Positions 1-7,179 of a stretch of DNA of 64,000 nucleotides are shown in pieces. The stretch is taken from the NCBI GenBank assembly GCA_902785925.1, contig CADAAI010000003.1:61164-125163 (forward strand). The letters are read 5' to 3'. Every line of letters starts with the position of its first letter. Positions within the stretch are counted from its first letter, which is position 1. Below the pieces are notes generated by a model. It was not told where the DNA came from. It did not search any database and worked only from the letters and a program-made list of their open reading frames with translations. The position numbers and the translations under genes are program-made. This stretch comes from an uncultured Bacteroidales bacterium. GTDB lineage: Bacteria; Bacteroidota; Bacteroidia; Bacteroidales; Muribaculaceae.

Positions 1-1
1 T

Positions 2-115
2 GCTGTATGCCCCAGAAAGCGCAGACGCAAAGACGCTTATAAATCATTAATTCATGCCCTTAATAAAAAGGGAGTGGAACTAATTTTTTTAGAGAATAGC
101 TGCATGAGGAACTGA
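2..115 (+). CDS. possible 3' end of a gene cut by the window edge
   Basis: One frame is open from the window edge to a TGA at 113-115 and gives 37 residues, with a basic stretch (PRKRRRKD) then a helical segment ending ENSCMRN. A terminator-like hairpin follows at 126-158, which fits the end of a transcription unit. The fragment is too short to assign to a family, and the other two frames also stay open for 13-16 codons, so this is a weak call. Confidence 0.25.
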   Translation, partial: AVCPRKRRRKDAYKSLIHALNKKGVELIFLENSCMRN

Positions 116-125
116 AATCAAGAAA

Positions 126-158
126 AAGGAGTTATTGGCACGACAGCTCCTTATTTTT
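126..158 (+). terminator. weak intrinsic terminator
   Basis: AAGGAG (126-131) pairs with CTCCTT (147-152) and is followed by ATTTTTG. The stem is only 6 bp. It would end whatever transcript enters from the left. The TATTTTTG at 152-159 also fits the Bacteroidetes -7 box (TAnnTTTG) and may start the transcript of the next gene. Confidence 0.35.
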
Positions 159-241
159 GATATTATCAATGACAAAAAAGGTATTGAAAACCCCGTTAAA
201 GTCTTAATAGTGATGTATATAAAAACAAATACTACAACATC

Positions 242-322
242 ATGAAGAATTTTAAAAAAACACAATTAGTAGGTGCTGGCACCAGCCTTAAGGTGCAATT
301 AAAGAATTATAGGTATGCCTAA
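242..322 (+). CDS. 26-residue upstream open reading frame
   Basis: An ATG at 242 opens a 26-residue basic peptide (starts MKNFKKTQLV) whose TAA at 320-322 lies 8 bases inside the following HNH-like gene. This overlap is the usual arrangement for translational coupling. Nothing about the peptide suggests a function; it could be a leader peptide or chance. Confidence 0.3.
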   Translation: MKNFKKTQLVGAGTSLKVQLKNYRYA

Positions 323-1058
323 AGAAATTATTATTCAAGGGAAAAATTGTAGGCTTTTTTATGCCGGAGATATCTGGGTTTCAAAAGATGGAACTATAGC
401 GGCCAAAGCAGGAAGAAATGATTATGATTACAAAATTCTTGTTATTCAAGAAAATGATAACGGGAAATTTGTAACAAACATGTATGGTACTAAGGTTTCA
501 ATAGCCTTTGCCGTGATGAAATGTTTCGGACGGCCAGAGCCCAATGATGGAAAGCGACACGTGATTAAACACAAGGATGGCGACTTGAGAAACTGTGAGT
601 TGAGCAATCTTGAATGGATAATAGAACCATACTATCACAACACTGCACCGACAATTGACCTGACACAAAATGGTGTTACTTTTACAGTGCATAAGAGTGG
701 TGTAGTAACATTCAACAATCAGGTCTTAACTGTCAGTGACTATGTTCATGACACTCGTTTGGGCCTCAATGTGTGTGTGGAGCCATTCATCATGCTTGCA
801 AGCAGTAATGGTAACATTAACTTGGAGCTTGATTCAATTATGGCATCTGCAGGCTACGTCAATGGCGACAATACAGTGCTGAAATATCCCGAGATATTAC
901 ACCGAGACAACGACTGGAAAAACTTCGCCAGCGACAATCTCGAGTGGGTGGATGTCCTGGACCGAAGGTTCAATGACTATCTGCTGCAGAAGCAAGCCGA
1001 TAGGCATCACCGTAATGTTGAGATAAACCCCGGAAAGACTCTCCCTGTAGATATGTGA
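315..1058 (+). CDS. HNH homing-endonuclease-like protein with two half-motifs
   Basis: The protein has 247 residues. Residues 60-101 match the HNH_3/NUMOD4 pattern of phage and homing nucleases: a helix (VSIAFAVMKCF), then HKDGDLRNCELSNLEW at 86-101, where family members have H-x-D-G ... N ... N-L-E-W. A second, weaker copy ends in HRDNDWKNFASDNLEWVD at 196-213, so the protein looks like an internal duplication. The family nicks or cuts DNA with one metal ion. Here the first copy keeps H86 and D88 but has Cys where an Asn is usual, so catalysis is not certain. It stands alone at the left edge of the mobile region and is followed by a terminator. Confidence 0.6.
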   Translation: MPKEIIIQGKNCRLFYAGDIWVSKDGTIAAKAGRNDYDYKILVIQENDNGKFVTNMYGTKVSIAFAVMKCFGRPEPNDGKRHVIKHKDGDLRNCELSNLEWIIEPYYHNTAPTIDLTQNGVTFTVHKSGVVTFNNQVLTVSDYVHDTRLGLNVCVEPFIMLASSNGNINLELDSIMASAGYVNGDNTVLKYPEILHRDNDWKNFASDNLEWVDVLDRRFNDYLLQKQADRHHRNVEINPGKTLPVDM

Positions 1059-1094
1059 TTTTTACTATATACTTTCTTTTATTTATCTGATTCA

Positions 1095-1173
1095 GCGCCC
1101 ATTATGTTCAAAGGTGTGATATCTTCGGCATAATGGGGCTTGGCAGTGGTAGCAAAGGCTGCCATTTTTTTTT
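1095..1173 (+). terminator. double hairpin and intrinsic terminator after the HNH-like gene
   Basis: GCGCCCATTATG (1095-1106) pairs with CATAATGGGGC (1129-1139). A second hairpin, TGGCAG (1141-1146) with CTGCCA (1159-1164), is followed directly by a run of nine T. The second one is a good rho-independent terminator for the gene ending at 1058. Confidence 0.6.
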
Positions 1174-1187
1174 CATAACTGTGGTAG

Positions 1188-1335
1188 TGTTGCAAAAAAG
1201 CCTTTTTTTCTCATTTTACTATAATATATAGAGTTAATCGTGTTGCAAAATGTCCATTATTCTCATTCTACTATAATATATAGAGGTGATGAGTTGTTGC
1301 AAAATTGCCCGTTTTTCTCATTCTACTATAATAGT
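1188..1335. repeat. three tandem 53-54 bp units with a palindromic core
   Basis: TGTTGCAAAA occurs at 1188, 1241 and 1295, each time followed after 11-12 variable bases by CTCATTYTACTATAATA (from 1210, 1262 and 1317). The core is a dyad: CTATA-ATA-TATAG in units 1 and 2 and the perfect CTACTAT-A-ATAGTAG in unit 3. The array fills most of the 359 bp gap between two convergent genes. It may be an iteron-like binding site for the nearby replication proteins; that is inference. Confidence 0.75.
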
Positions 1336-1375
1336 AGTAGTTGTTACCGACAACTACCTAACGCTTTTGAAAAAT

Positions 1376-1415
1376 AAACCCAGGAGAATATCTTTTGAGA
1401 GATATTCCCCTGGTT
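1376..1415 (-). terminator. terminator of the primase-like gene
   Basis: AACCCAGGAGAATATCT (1376-1393) pairs with AGATATTCCCCTGGTT (1400-1415) with few mismatches. Read on the minus strand the stem is followed by TTTATTTTTC. It sits directly after the stop codon of the minus-strand gene. Confidence 0.7.
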
Positions 1416-1416
1416 A

Positions 1417-3135
1417 TTAAATTAAGCCAAAACTGCGTCGTTGTTCATCTTTCAAACTATTAAGCATAGGATCACTGTAATAAGTATTTTGTGAAAACGG
1501 GTCGTAATCCATCTTTGGAAGATTAAATTGAATTGCACTATAATTTGGCATATTTATTTCCTCAATTGGCTCAATCAGTTCATAGTCACATGTTATATAC
1601 TTTTGTTGCCACCTTGATATAGTACTATGGTCCAACTCCAAGCCGTTGTTTTTCATAATTTCTTGATTCTTTCTCAAAGATAAGTTTGAATCATAAAGCG
1701 ACTTGAAGACTTCTATTTTCTCTTGTTTAGATAATCTATTCATTTCTAGCCTTTCGCTTTTGGTGATTCTTTTGTTTGGCCTCGTTTTAATATTCTTGTC
1801 CTTGCAATATCTATAAAGAGTTGCCAAGGGTATATCCAATCTTTCATGATTTTCGATTGTTGACCTACATGTATCATATACTTTGTCTATCTCGCTATAA
1901 TTAATTTCTTTGCGAATGGTATTTACACAACTCCGGTTTCTGTAATAAGGGTGCATGATATATTTTGGCCTGTTATGTTTCCAGAAATCCAACTCATAAC
2001 TGCAGTATTCCCTTAATTGTTCCTCTGTTAATGACATTGCTTTGACAACTTTTCGCTTGAGAGTATTAAGAGTTATAACATAGTCGCTGTTGTCAGTAAA
2101 TCTTTCACGGTCAACATACAGATTGAAGAGTAATGTGTTTTGGTCGATATCAGGATACATCAAGCGTCTCAAGCAAGCATGTTTAAACAATGTCCTACGT
2201 CGCCTTTGACCGTCAACAAGTTTTTCTGTATACCACCATAATTGCAAATAATTATCGTCGGTAAACTGATAACTTCCATCAATCCAATCGGCCCTCTCGG
2301 TACGATAAACATACTTATACTTCTTGGAGTTAAAATGCATGAACTCTTCATAGCTCATGTTTTCCATTTCATGAAGTAGGTTTTGGTCGAAAGCGATGTC
2401 ACCTGTGTCACCATCATCAACAACTGGCTCGTTAACGACAGGTGGTCTTTCAGGAAAGTCGAATGCTGAGTAAATGATTCCACTGGTGTAACACTCATTG
2501 TTGCCAAATACACCATTCATGTATTGGCTGATTCTTGTGCCGCAGTCATCTTCCATAAGTTCATTAGTGTCGTTGGCGATTGACTCATGAATGGTTCTTG
2601 AAATATCAATCAAAGTCTCCTTACTGAGTATGGAGTCAAATATATAAACCAACCTGAATCTACGTGATACAACGCCATTCTTCTCTTTTTTATCGGAATA
2701 GGACATATAGGCACAACTTGGTTTATAGGTCAATACATTATAGTAATCAAGTATCTCAGTGTATTGTGTTCTGTCCACATCGACAAATATTGTTTGTGAT
2801 CCAGAAAAGAACCTGTCGCTTTTGAACTCCAATTTCATACACCCTGCATTTTTACCAGTTTTGTATAAGGGGGTGGTCTTGTACTTCACTCCCTGCGATG
2901 TCTCAAACCAATATTCTTGAGTAGTGTCGAAACTAAACAGATTACAAAATGCATGTCCTTTGATTGCAAGCATTAGAAATTCTTCTATTGTCACCTCCTG
3001 CCTGTAAAACGCCATCTTCTCTTTTCCAATAGCTTTAGCACCTATGCTGCTCAAACAAGCACTGGCATCGGTTTTCTTCTCGTACGCATCTCGACTGACA
3101 GTAGTCCAAAATTTAAAGTTTTCATCAATTCTCAT
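1417..3135 (-). CDS. primase-polymerase-like replication protein of a mobile element
   Basis: The protein has 572 residues from the ATG at 3135. The segment around 115-210 matches the archaeo-eukaryotic primase-like fold seen in Bacteroidetes VirE/BT4734-type proteins: a strand with IFVDVD at 116-121 (the DxD metal pair), then RRFRLVYIFD at 158-167, then CGTRISQYMNG near 198-208, like the D-x-x-R-x-x-Q-x-x-x-G element of these primases. Near the end (about 490-535) is a basic region with a helix-turn-helix (LDHSTISRWQQKY) that may bind DNA. The usual partner domain, a DUF3987 ATPase, is encoded separately at 4566-6176. The assignment rests on motifs, not on overall similarity. Confidence 0.65.
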   Translation of the reverse strand: MRIDENFKFWTTVSRDAYEKKTDASACLSSIGAKAIGKEKMAFYRQEVTIEEFLMLAIKGHAFCNLFSFDTTQEYWFETSQGVKYKTTPLYKTGKNAGCMKLEFKSDRFFSGSQTIFVDVDRTQYTEILDYYNVLTYKPSCAYMSYSDKKEKNGVVSRRFRLVYIFDSILSKETLIDISRTIHESIANDTNELMEDDCGTRISQYMNGVFGNNECYTSGIIYSAFDFPERPPVVNEPVVDDGDTGDIAFDQNLLHEMENMSYEEFMHFNSKKYKYVYRTERADWIDGSYQFTDDNYLQLWWYTEKLVDGQRRRRTLFKHACLRRLMYPDIDQNTLLFNLYVDRERFTDNSDYVITLNTLKRKVVKAMSLTEEQLREYCSYELDFWKHNRPKYIMHPYYRNRSCVNTIRKEINYSEIDKVYDTCRSTIENHERLDIPLATLYRYCKDKNIKTRPNKRITKSERLEMNRLSKQEKIEVFKSLYDSNLSLRKNQEIMKNNGLELDHSTISRWQQKYITCDYELIEPIEEINMPNYSAIQFNLPKMDYDPFSQNTYYSDPMLNSLKDEQRRSFGLI

Positions 3136-3155
3136 AGTAAGCAAATGATTAATCG

Positions 3156-3314
3156 TTAATTAATAATTACATCGTTGGGACTATATGATGTCACAATAAG
3201 CATCAGTCCATCCCTTAATGCTTTGTTGAACTTCGAGTGTCCAATTTCCTTTTTCGCCTGTTTCCTATTTTGGTAAATTTTACCAGTAGGCAAGTATTTC
3301 ATATGTGTATTCAT
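3156..3314 (-). CDS. 52-residue NUMOD1-like small protein
   Basis: A short gene starts with ATG at 3314 and stops 20 bases before the ATG of the primase-like gene, in the same direction, so the two probably share a transcript. The protein contains GKIYQNRKQAKKEIGHSKF, a pattern close to the NUMOD1 helix (x-Y-x-S-x-x-E-A-x-x-x-x-G-x-S), which binds DNA in homing endonucleases and phage proteins. A box reading TAACTTTG on the minus strand (3361-3368) fits a -7 promoter element about 47 bp upstream. It could regulate replication or be a DNA-binding accessory protein. Confidence 0.6.
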   Translation of the reverse strand: MNTHMKYLPTGKIYQNRKQAKKEIGHSKFNKALRDGLMLIVTSYSPNDVIIN

Positions 3315-3663
3315 TGATTATGATTTTTTAAAGACACATTTTTCTATATGTATAGGGAAACAAAGTTATCCCAAGCGTGTTTTTTGATTTTAGCGACACC
3401 TATGCTTGAGCGGATTGTGATTATCCTCCTGACAGCCTTAATTCAAAAGCTAAAAAATGCCAGGAATCTGAAATCCCCTTAAAATCTTATGTATGTGATA
3501 ATCAACAAATTAGTTTATAATGAGCGATTTAGATTAATTATGATTTTACAATTTAAAGAAGATTGCAATCGGCTCAGACGGGCAGATTGCAGGTGTAGCA
3601 CCAACCAAAGGGCGCATTCAGTGATTAGTAACTTTATTTTAGAACCGATTAAAAACAGTTTTT
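3315..3663. other. 350 bp gap between divergent genes
   Basis: This stretch separates the 52-codon gene (minus) from the radical SAM gene (plus). It holds the minus -7-like box at 3361-3368. A 62-codon open frame at 3489-3677 has no convincing protein-like features, and I do not call it. GC-rich pieces near 3565-3620 look unlike the AT-rich rest, but I see no clear fold. Confidence 0.4.
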
Positions 3664-4347
3664 ATGGGATTGAATAAATCGACTGGCAACATGTATGAGT
3701 TTATTACTCACACGATTAACTTCATCAAAGGCAAGTGCTTTCATGACTGCCTGTATTGCTTTATGAAGTATATGTTCAACATTATTCTCGGTGATATCTA
3801 CTTAGACGAGAAAGAGCTCAGAACGAATCTCGGTAGTGGTAGATTCATCTTCGTTGGCAGTAGCACCGATATGTGGGCAAAGAATGTCCTGTCGGAGTGG
3901 ATACGGCGCGTGCTTGATCGCTGCCAGGAATTCACGAACCGGTACCTCTTCCAATCGAAGAATCCACGGCGGTTTTTGGAGTTTCTAGGGCATGAGATCT
4001 TTCAGTCTGGCAAGGCTGTATTATGCACCACACTGGAAACCAATAGATGGTATCCTGAGATTATGTGCAACGCTCCTCGTCCTGAAGAGCGTGTTCAAGC
4101 TATGGCTGAGATAGCATCACATGGCATCGACACTTTCGTGACGTGTGAACCTCTCATGGATTTTGATCTTGACGAGATGGTAGCGATGTTGAAAGCCTGT
4201 CAACCAAAGCAGGTGAACATTGGCCGGAATAGCGTACGTCAGGTGCAACTGCCAGAGCCTGACGACGACAAAGTTAAAGCACTTATTTCCGAGTTAAGCA
4301 CTTTCACAACAGTACATGTCAAGAGCAACGCCACATGTTGGAAGTAA
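3664..4347 (+). CDS. radical SAM protein, phage Gp37/DUF5131-like
   Basis: The protein has 227 residues. C25-x3-C29-x2-C32 (GKCFHDCLYC) is the radical SAM signature that binds a 4Fe-4S cluster and S-adenosylmethionine. It follows a THTINF motif, which resembles THTWNP of the small phage- and plasmid-borne radical SAM proteins. FVGSSTDMW at about 52-60 and TCEPLMDF at about 160-167 are also typical of that group. The substrate is not known for this branch. The gene points opposite to both replication genes around it and has its own terminator. The ATG at 3664 is preferred; an internal ATG at 3691 would remove only nine residues. Confidence 0.7.
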   Translation: MGLNKSTGNMYEFITHTINFIKGKCFHDCLYCFMKYMFNIILGDIYLDEKELRTNLGSGRFIFVGSSTDMWAKNVLSEWIRRVLDRCQEFTNRYLFQSKNPRRFLEFLGHEIFQSGKAVLCTTLETNRWYPEIMCNAPRPEERVQAMAEIASHGIDTFVTCEPLMDFDLDEMVAMLKACQPKQVNIGRNSVRQVQLPEPDDDKVKALISELSTFTTVHVKSNATCWK

Positions 4348-4355
4348 TCACAAAC

Positions 4356-4390
4356 CACATCACTCAAATGTTGGGTGGTGTGTTTTTTTT
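4356..4390 (+). terminator. intrinsic terminator after the radical SAM gene
   Basis: CACATCACTCAA (4356-4367) pairs fully, counting G-U pairs, with TTGGGTGGTGTG (4371-4382) across a 3-base loop, followed by eight T. Confidence 0.8.
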
Positions 4391-4565
4391 CGGTGTATAC
4401 ACGGGGATATTACACCTTACACCCTTACTGCCAACTCGCAATAAACCTTTGATTATCATGGGGTGTATGGGGTGTAAGACTGAAACACTCACTTTGGAGC
4501 ACATAGAACTAACAAAGGCGCACCACCCATTGCGGATAATGCGCCTTCTTCACATTAAGGTCGCC

Positions 4566-6176
4566 CTACAAGCCTCTTTCTATTTTTAACTTATTGATGG
4601 CGTTCTTGACAGTATACTTGATTTTGTCACTGTCACCTGCCAAGCCGAATTCTCTGCCCACTCTCACATATCCCATCTCAGGTGATGACTGATACAACTC
4701 GTACATGGCGACGACTGTTTCCTTAGGCAACCCACCGCTGTAATTGTCGTTTTTGTTAGAACTTGGGGCAGCAGCTTTATGGTTTGATGCGACGTGTAAG
4801 GCCCTCTGTTGTGCACCGAACTTCTCCAAGAATCTTTCCATACAGTAGTCGGCGATTAGGAGGGTCAGGTCAACTATCACTTGCTTTGTTGCAGCATCAG
4901 TTGGCTCGCCATAAAGCATGTGCAACACTATAGCAGCATGAAAGGCAATGCATGCCATCCTGCCACGTGCGCCTTTGCGAGCAGGATCATCTTTTCTGCC
5001 ATTATCGTACTGGGTGACCTTAATCCAGTTGTCGAGTGCGTCGTTGATATAGCCTAAGTTGATGTGGTACTCATCGGCTGCAACATCTATACCATTGATA
5101 GTCTTGTGGCAGTATTTCTCATTCCACTCCATGACCTGTCCCCGCATCATCTTAATCTCATCATCTTCGGGGAGATCAAGACTTTCAAGAACCCTCCCAG
5201 GATCAGGGATGGTGGCCCAAATGAACCTTGATGCACTACCACCTTCAAGCTCTTTCGAGATGAACTTGTTGACATCGCCAGGAGTACCAGTAAAGGCGGC
5301 ATTCATAAATACCGGGAATAAGCCTTGGATGTCTTTTTTACTCTTGTTTTGACGGCCAACCTCAGCGTTATCAAACGCTTTTCGTAGATGCTCGAAAGTT
5401 AACCCGTTAGCCTTCTTCATAGCATAAATGAGAGCTAAAACCTCTGAGCTAAACGAAAACATGTGCACGCCTTGGTTGTTTGCCATGATATCAATAAATT
5501 TAGACGAAGTCGCATATATCCCTGCATACTGGATGATTGCCCCATCCTTGCTAATCATTGACTTATCTCGATTAATGATCTCACGGAAAAGGTAATGCAG
5601 TAACTGGTTAAATTTTTCCTTACCTGCCCCCCAGTTACCTTCTATAATGAGTAAGAGGTTAGGGGCATGAATCTTACCGTCAAGATACTTTGCTCTCACC
5701 TTACTGAAACACAAAGCGCCAAATGCAGTCAAGAGGAATGTCAACATGGCCATCTCATAGCCAACGGGCACTCGGGACAGGACGTTTGCGAGGATGTCAG
5801 GCAGTTGAACCATAGAGTGCTTGGAAATGAAGCTGCCCCAAGTGAGAGGAGCTACTGTCTCTTGAGGCTCGTCTTTCACTTCAACGCTGCTATCCGTAAC
5901 ATCTATTGCTGGCTGGGATGAGCTGGCAGTTTTTTTAGTACCTCTAACATATTTATAAATAGAGAAACCTAACCCTATGACAGCTAAACCCAAACCAACC
6001 CAAACTGGAGCATTGTGATGACTTTTAATTTTGGCTCCACCTACACTGATTTCAGTACCAGTGCTATCTTCCAGCCCTCCAGCGATCATTGCTAGTTCTT
6101 TCATTTCTTTGACAGAAGTGCCTTTAAGCTCGATATCACCGATCTTAATATACATTTGCTTGAAAAACTTTCTCAT
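4566..6176 (-). CDS. membrane-anchored DUF3987-type ATPase of a replication module
   Basis: The protein has 536 residues. The first 55 are soluble, a membrane segment follows at about 58-75, a second hydrophobic stretch lies at about 140-158, and then comes the ATPase core. EGNWGAGKEKF at 179-189 is a variant Walker A loop (G-x-x-G-A-G-K). The layout of the core (LLLIIEGNWGAGK, then SFSSEVLALI near 250, TGTPGD near 300, EGGSASRF near 315) fits the DUF3987 family found next to VirE-type primases in Bacteroidetes elements. It probably acts with the primase-like protein as a helicase or loader. The membrane anchor in front of the ATPase is unusual. The end (about 490-536) could be a winged helix. 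Confidence 0.65.
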   Translation of the reverse strand: MRKFFKQMYIKIGDIELKGTSVKEMKELAMIAGGLEDSTGTEISVGGAKIKSHHNAPVWVGLGLAVIGLGFSIYKYVRGTKKTASSSQPAIDVTDSSVEVKDEPQETVAPLTWGSFISKHSMVQLPDILANVLSRVPVGYEMAMLTFLLTAFGALCFSKVRAKYLDGKIHAPNLLLIIEGNWGAGKEKFNQLLHYLFREIINRDKSMISKDGAIIQYAGIYATSSKFIDIMANNQGVHMFSFSSEVLALIYAMKKANGLTFEHLRKAFDNAEVGRQNKSKKDIQGLFPVFMNAAFTGTPGDVNKFISKELEGGSASRFIWATIPDPGRVLESLDLPEDDEIKMMRGQVMEWNEKYCHKTINGIDVAADEYHINLGYINDALDNWIKVTQYDNGRKDDPARKGARGRMACIAFHAAIVLHMLYGEPTDAATKQVIVDLTLLIADYCMERFLEKFGAQQRALHVASNHKAAAPSSNKNDNYSGGLPKETVVAMYELYQSSPEMGYVRVGREFGLAGDSDKIKYTVKNAINKLKIERGL

Positions 6177-6315
6177 AAAGAATGTTTTGAGTTGTTAATA
6201 TTGAGTTTGAATCTCTCGACAACAGCACCACTTGGGTAGGCGCTGTCACATCACCTTCAACCACCCCGCCCTTGGCGAAGAGGTTGAATAAATTATGGAT
6301 TCTCATGATGTCCAT
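6145..6315 (-). CDS. 56-residue small protein overlapping the DUF3987 gene
   Basis: An ATG at 6315 on the minus strand opens a frame that ends with TAA at 6145, 32 bases inside the DUF3987 gene in another frame. The peptide starts MDIMRIHNLFNLFAKGG and has a mixed, protein-like composition. Position and overlap suggest translational coupling with the ATPase gene. I recognise no family, and it could be a chance frame. Confidence 0.35.
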   Translation of the reverse strand: MDIMRIHNLFNLFAKGGVVEGDVTAPTQVVLLSRDSNSILTTQNILYEKVFQANVY

Positions 6316-6329
6316 TAGGAATTTAGATT

Positions 6330-6600
6330 AATGGCAGTGTAGAGAATTGCGAGCTACACTACCGTTAGTACTAGCACCCTCGCTTGATGCTTTTCATTGC
6401 GGAGGTGAGCTTAGGCGCGATAATGCTTGTTGGAGCATTTTCCTACGCCCTTGCTACTACTGATATATGCCGTACGTAGCGCGTGTATCTTAAGCATGTC
6501 AATGAACTAGAACAACTTCGAGGCGGGATGTCAAGCCCATTTGCTCAAGGAGGTCTTGCTTGCGGTAAGAACGCTATAATTGTTTCTTGTGCCATAATTC
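6330..6600 (-). ncRNA. possible structured RNA or long leader before the DUF3987 gene
   Basis: This non-coding stretch is much more GC-rich than the DNA on either side and is rich in inverted repeats: AGTGTAG (6336-6342) with CTACACT (6354-6360); AATGCT with AGCATT across a 5-6 base loop near 6430-6447, enclosed by GGCG/CGCC pairs; and CACC/GGGTG pairs between about 6380 and 6410. On the minus strand it would be the leader of the DUF3987 transcript. Only very short open frames (16, 13, 28 and 8 codons) occur on that strand. It resembles no RNA family I can name. Confidence 0.4.
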
Positions 6601-6706
6601 TTTTTTTTAAACAATCACAACTTTGAGATTGCGGTGCAAAATACCGAAAAAAAAATGACACTATCAAGTATTTAACATTTTGATTATCAATAATTTATGG
6701 TTAATA

Positions 6707-6750
6707 TTAACTAGTGTTTAACTATCTATTAACTACATATTAACTGACTT
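6707..6750. promoter_or_regulatory. four TTAACT sites at exact 11 bp spacing
   Basis: TTAACTAGTGT, TTAACTATCTA, TTAACTACATA and TTAACTGACTT follow each other without gaps from 6707, 6718, 6729 and 6740. All four sites therefore face the same side of the helix. A further TTAACAT lies at 6672, and TTAATATTAA at 6701-6710 is a palindrome. The array is in the 865 bp gap between the divergent DUF3987 and 698-residue genes, so it could control either. The rest of the gap (6751-7179) has no clear feature. Confidence 0.7.
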
Positions 6751-7179
6751 CAAAAAAATTGGAAGACCCTTTGGGAATTTTAAGTCAAGACACTCTGATT
6801 TCTCTGTAGCAATGTGAAATGTGGCTTGTTGATGTTGTAGGTTTAGATTTATTGCATGAGTGGTTCGTAATGACGAATTTAATCTGCGATGAGTTGCCTA
6901 TCGCCATGCTTGGCATCACACACTCCATTTGCTTACTTCATGCTCGAACCCATAAGATAATATGTTGTTGAAGGCATTAAAGATGTCCAAGGGATAGTAT
7001 GGTTAAGGTGACCAAACTCGAGTTATTCAAGTGTCTTTCGTAATAGAATAGCTGCAAGTGAATTGCTGGTGAAAAGGCTGGGGCAATTGGAAGAACAAAA
7101 AAAACAATAATAATAGAGTGCTTTGTCATTAATTATTTCTAATTTTGTATTTTATAATTTAAATCTATTATTCAAAGCT

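Noticed and set aside
1188..1335. CRISPR array
   Set aside because: Only three units, the variable parts are 11-12 bases, the repeat is AT-rich and palindromic at its core, and there are no cas genes nearby.
3489..3677. 62-codon frame before the radical SAM gene
   Set aside because: No start signal, odd composition, and an overlap with the next gene in another frame without good spacing.
4335..4589. 84-codon frame on the plus strand
   Set aside because: It runs through the terminator at 4356-4390 and into the opposite DUF3987 gene; its composition is not protein-like.
6330..6600. template region of a diversity-generating retroelement
   Set aside because: No reverse transcriptase is in the window, and I see no near-copy of the stretch in a coding region.
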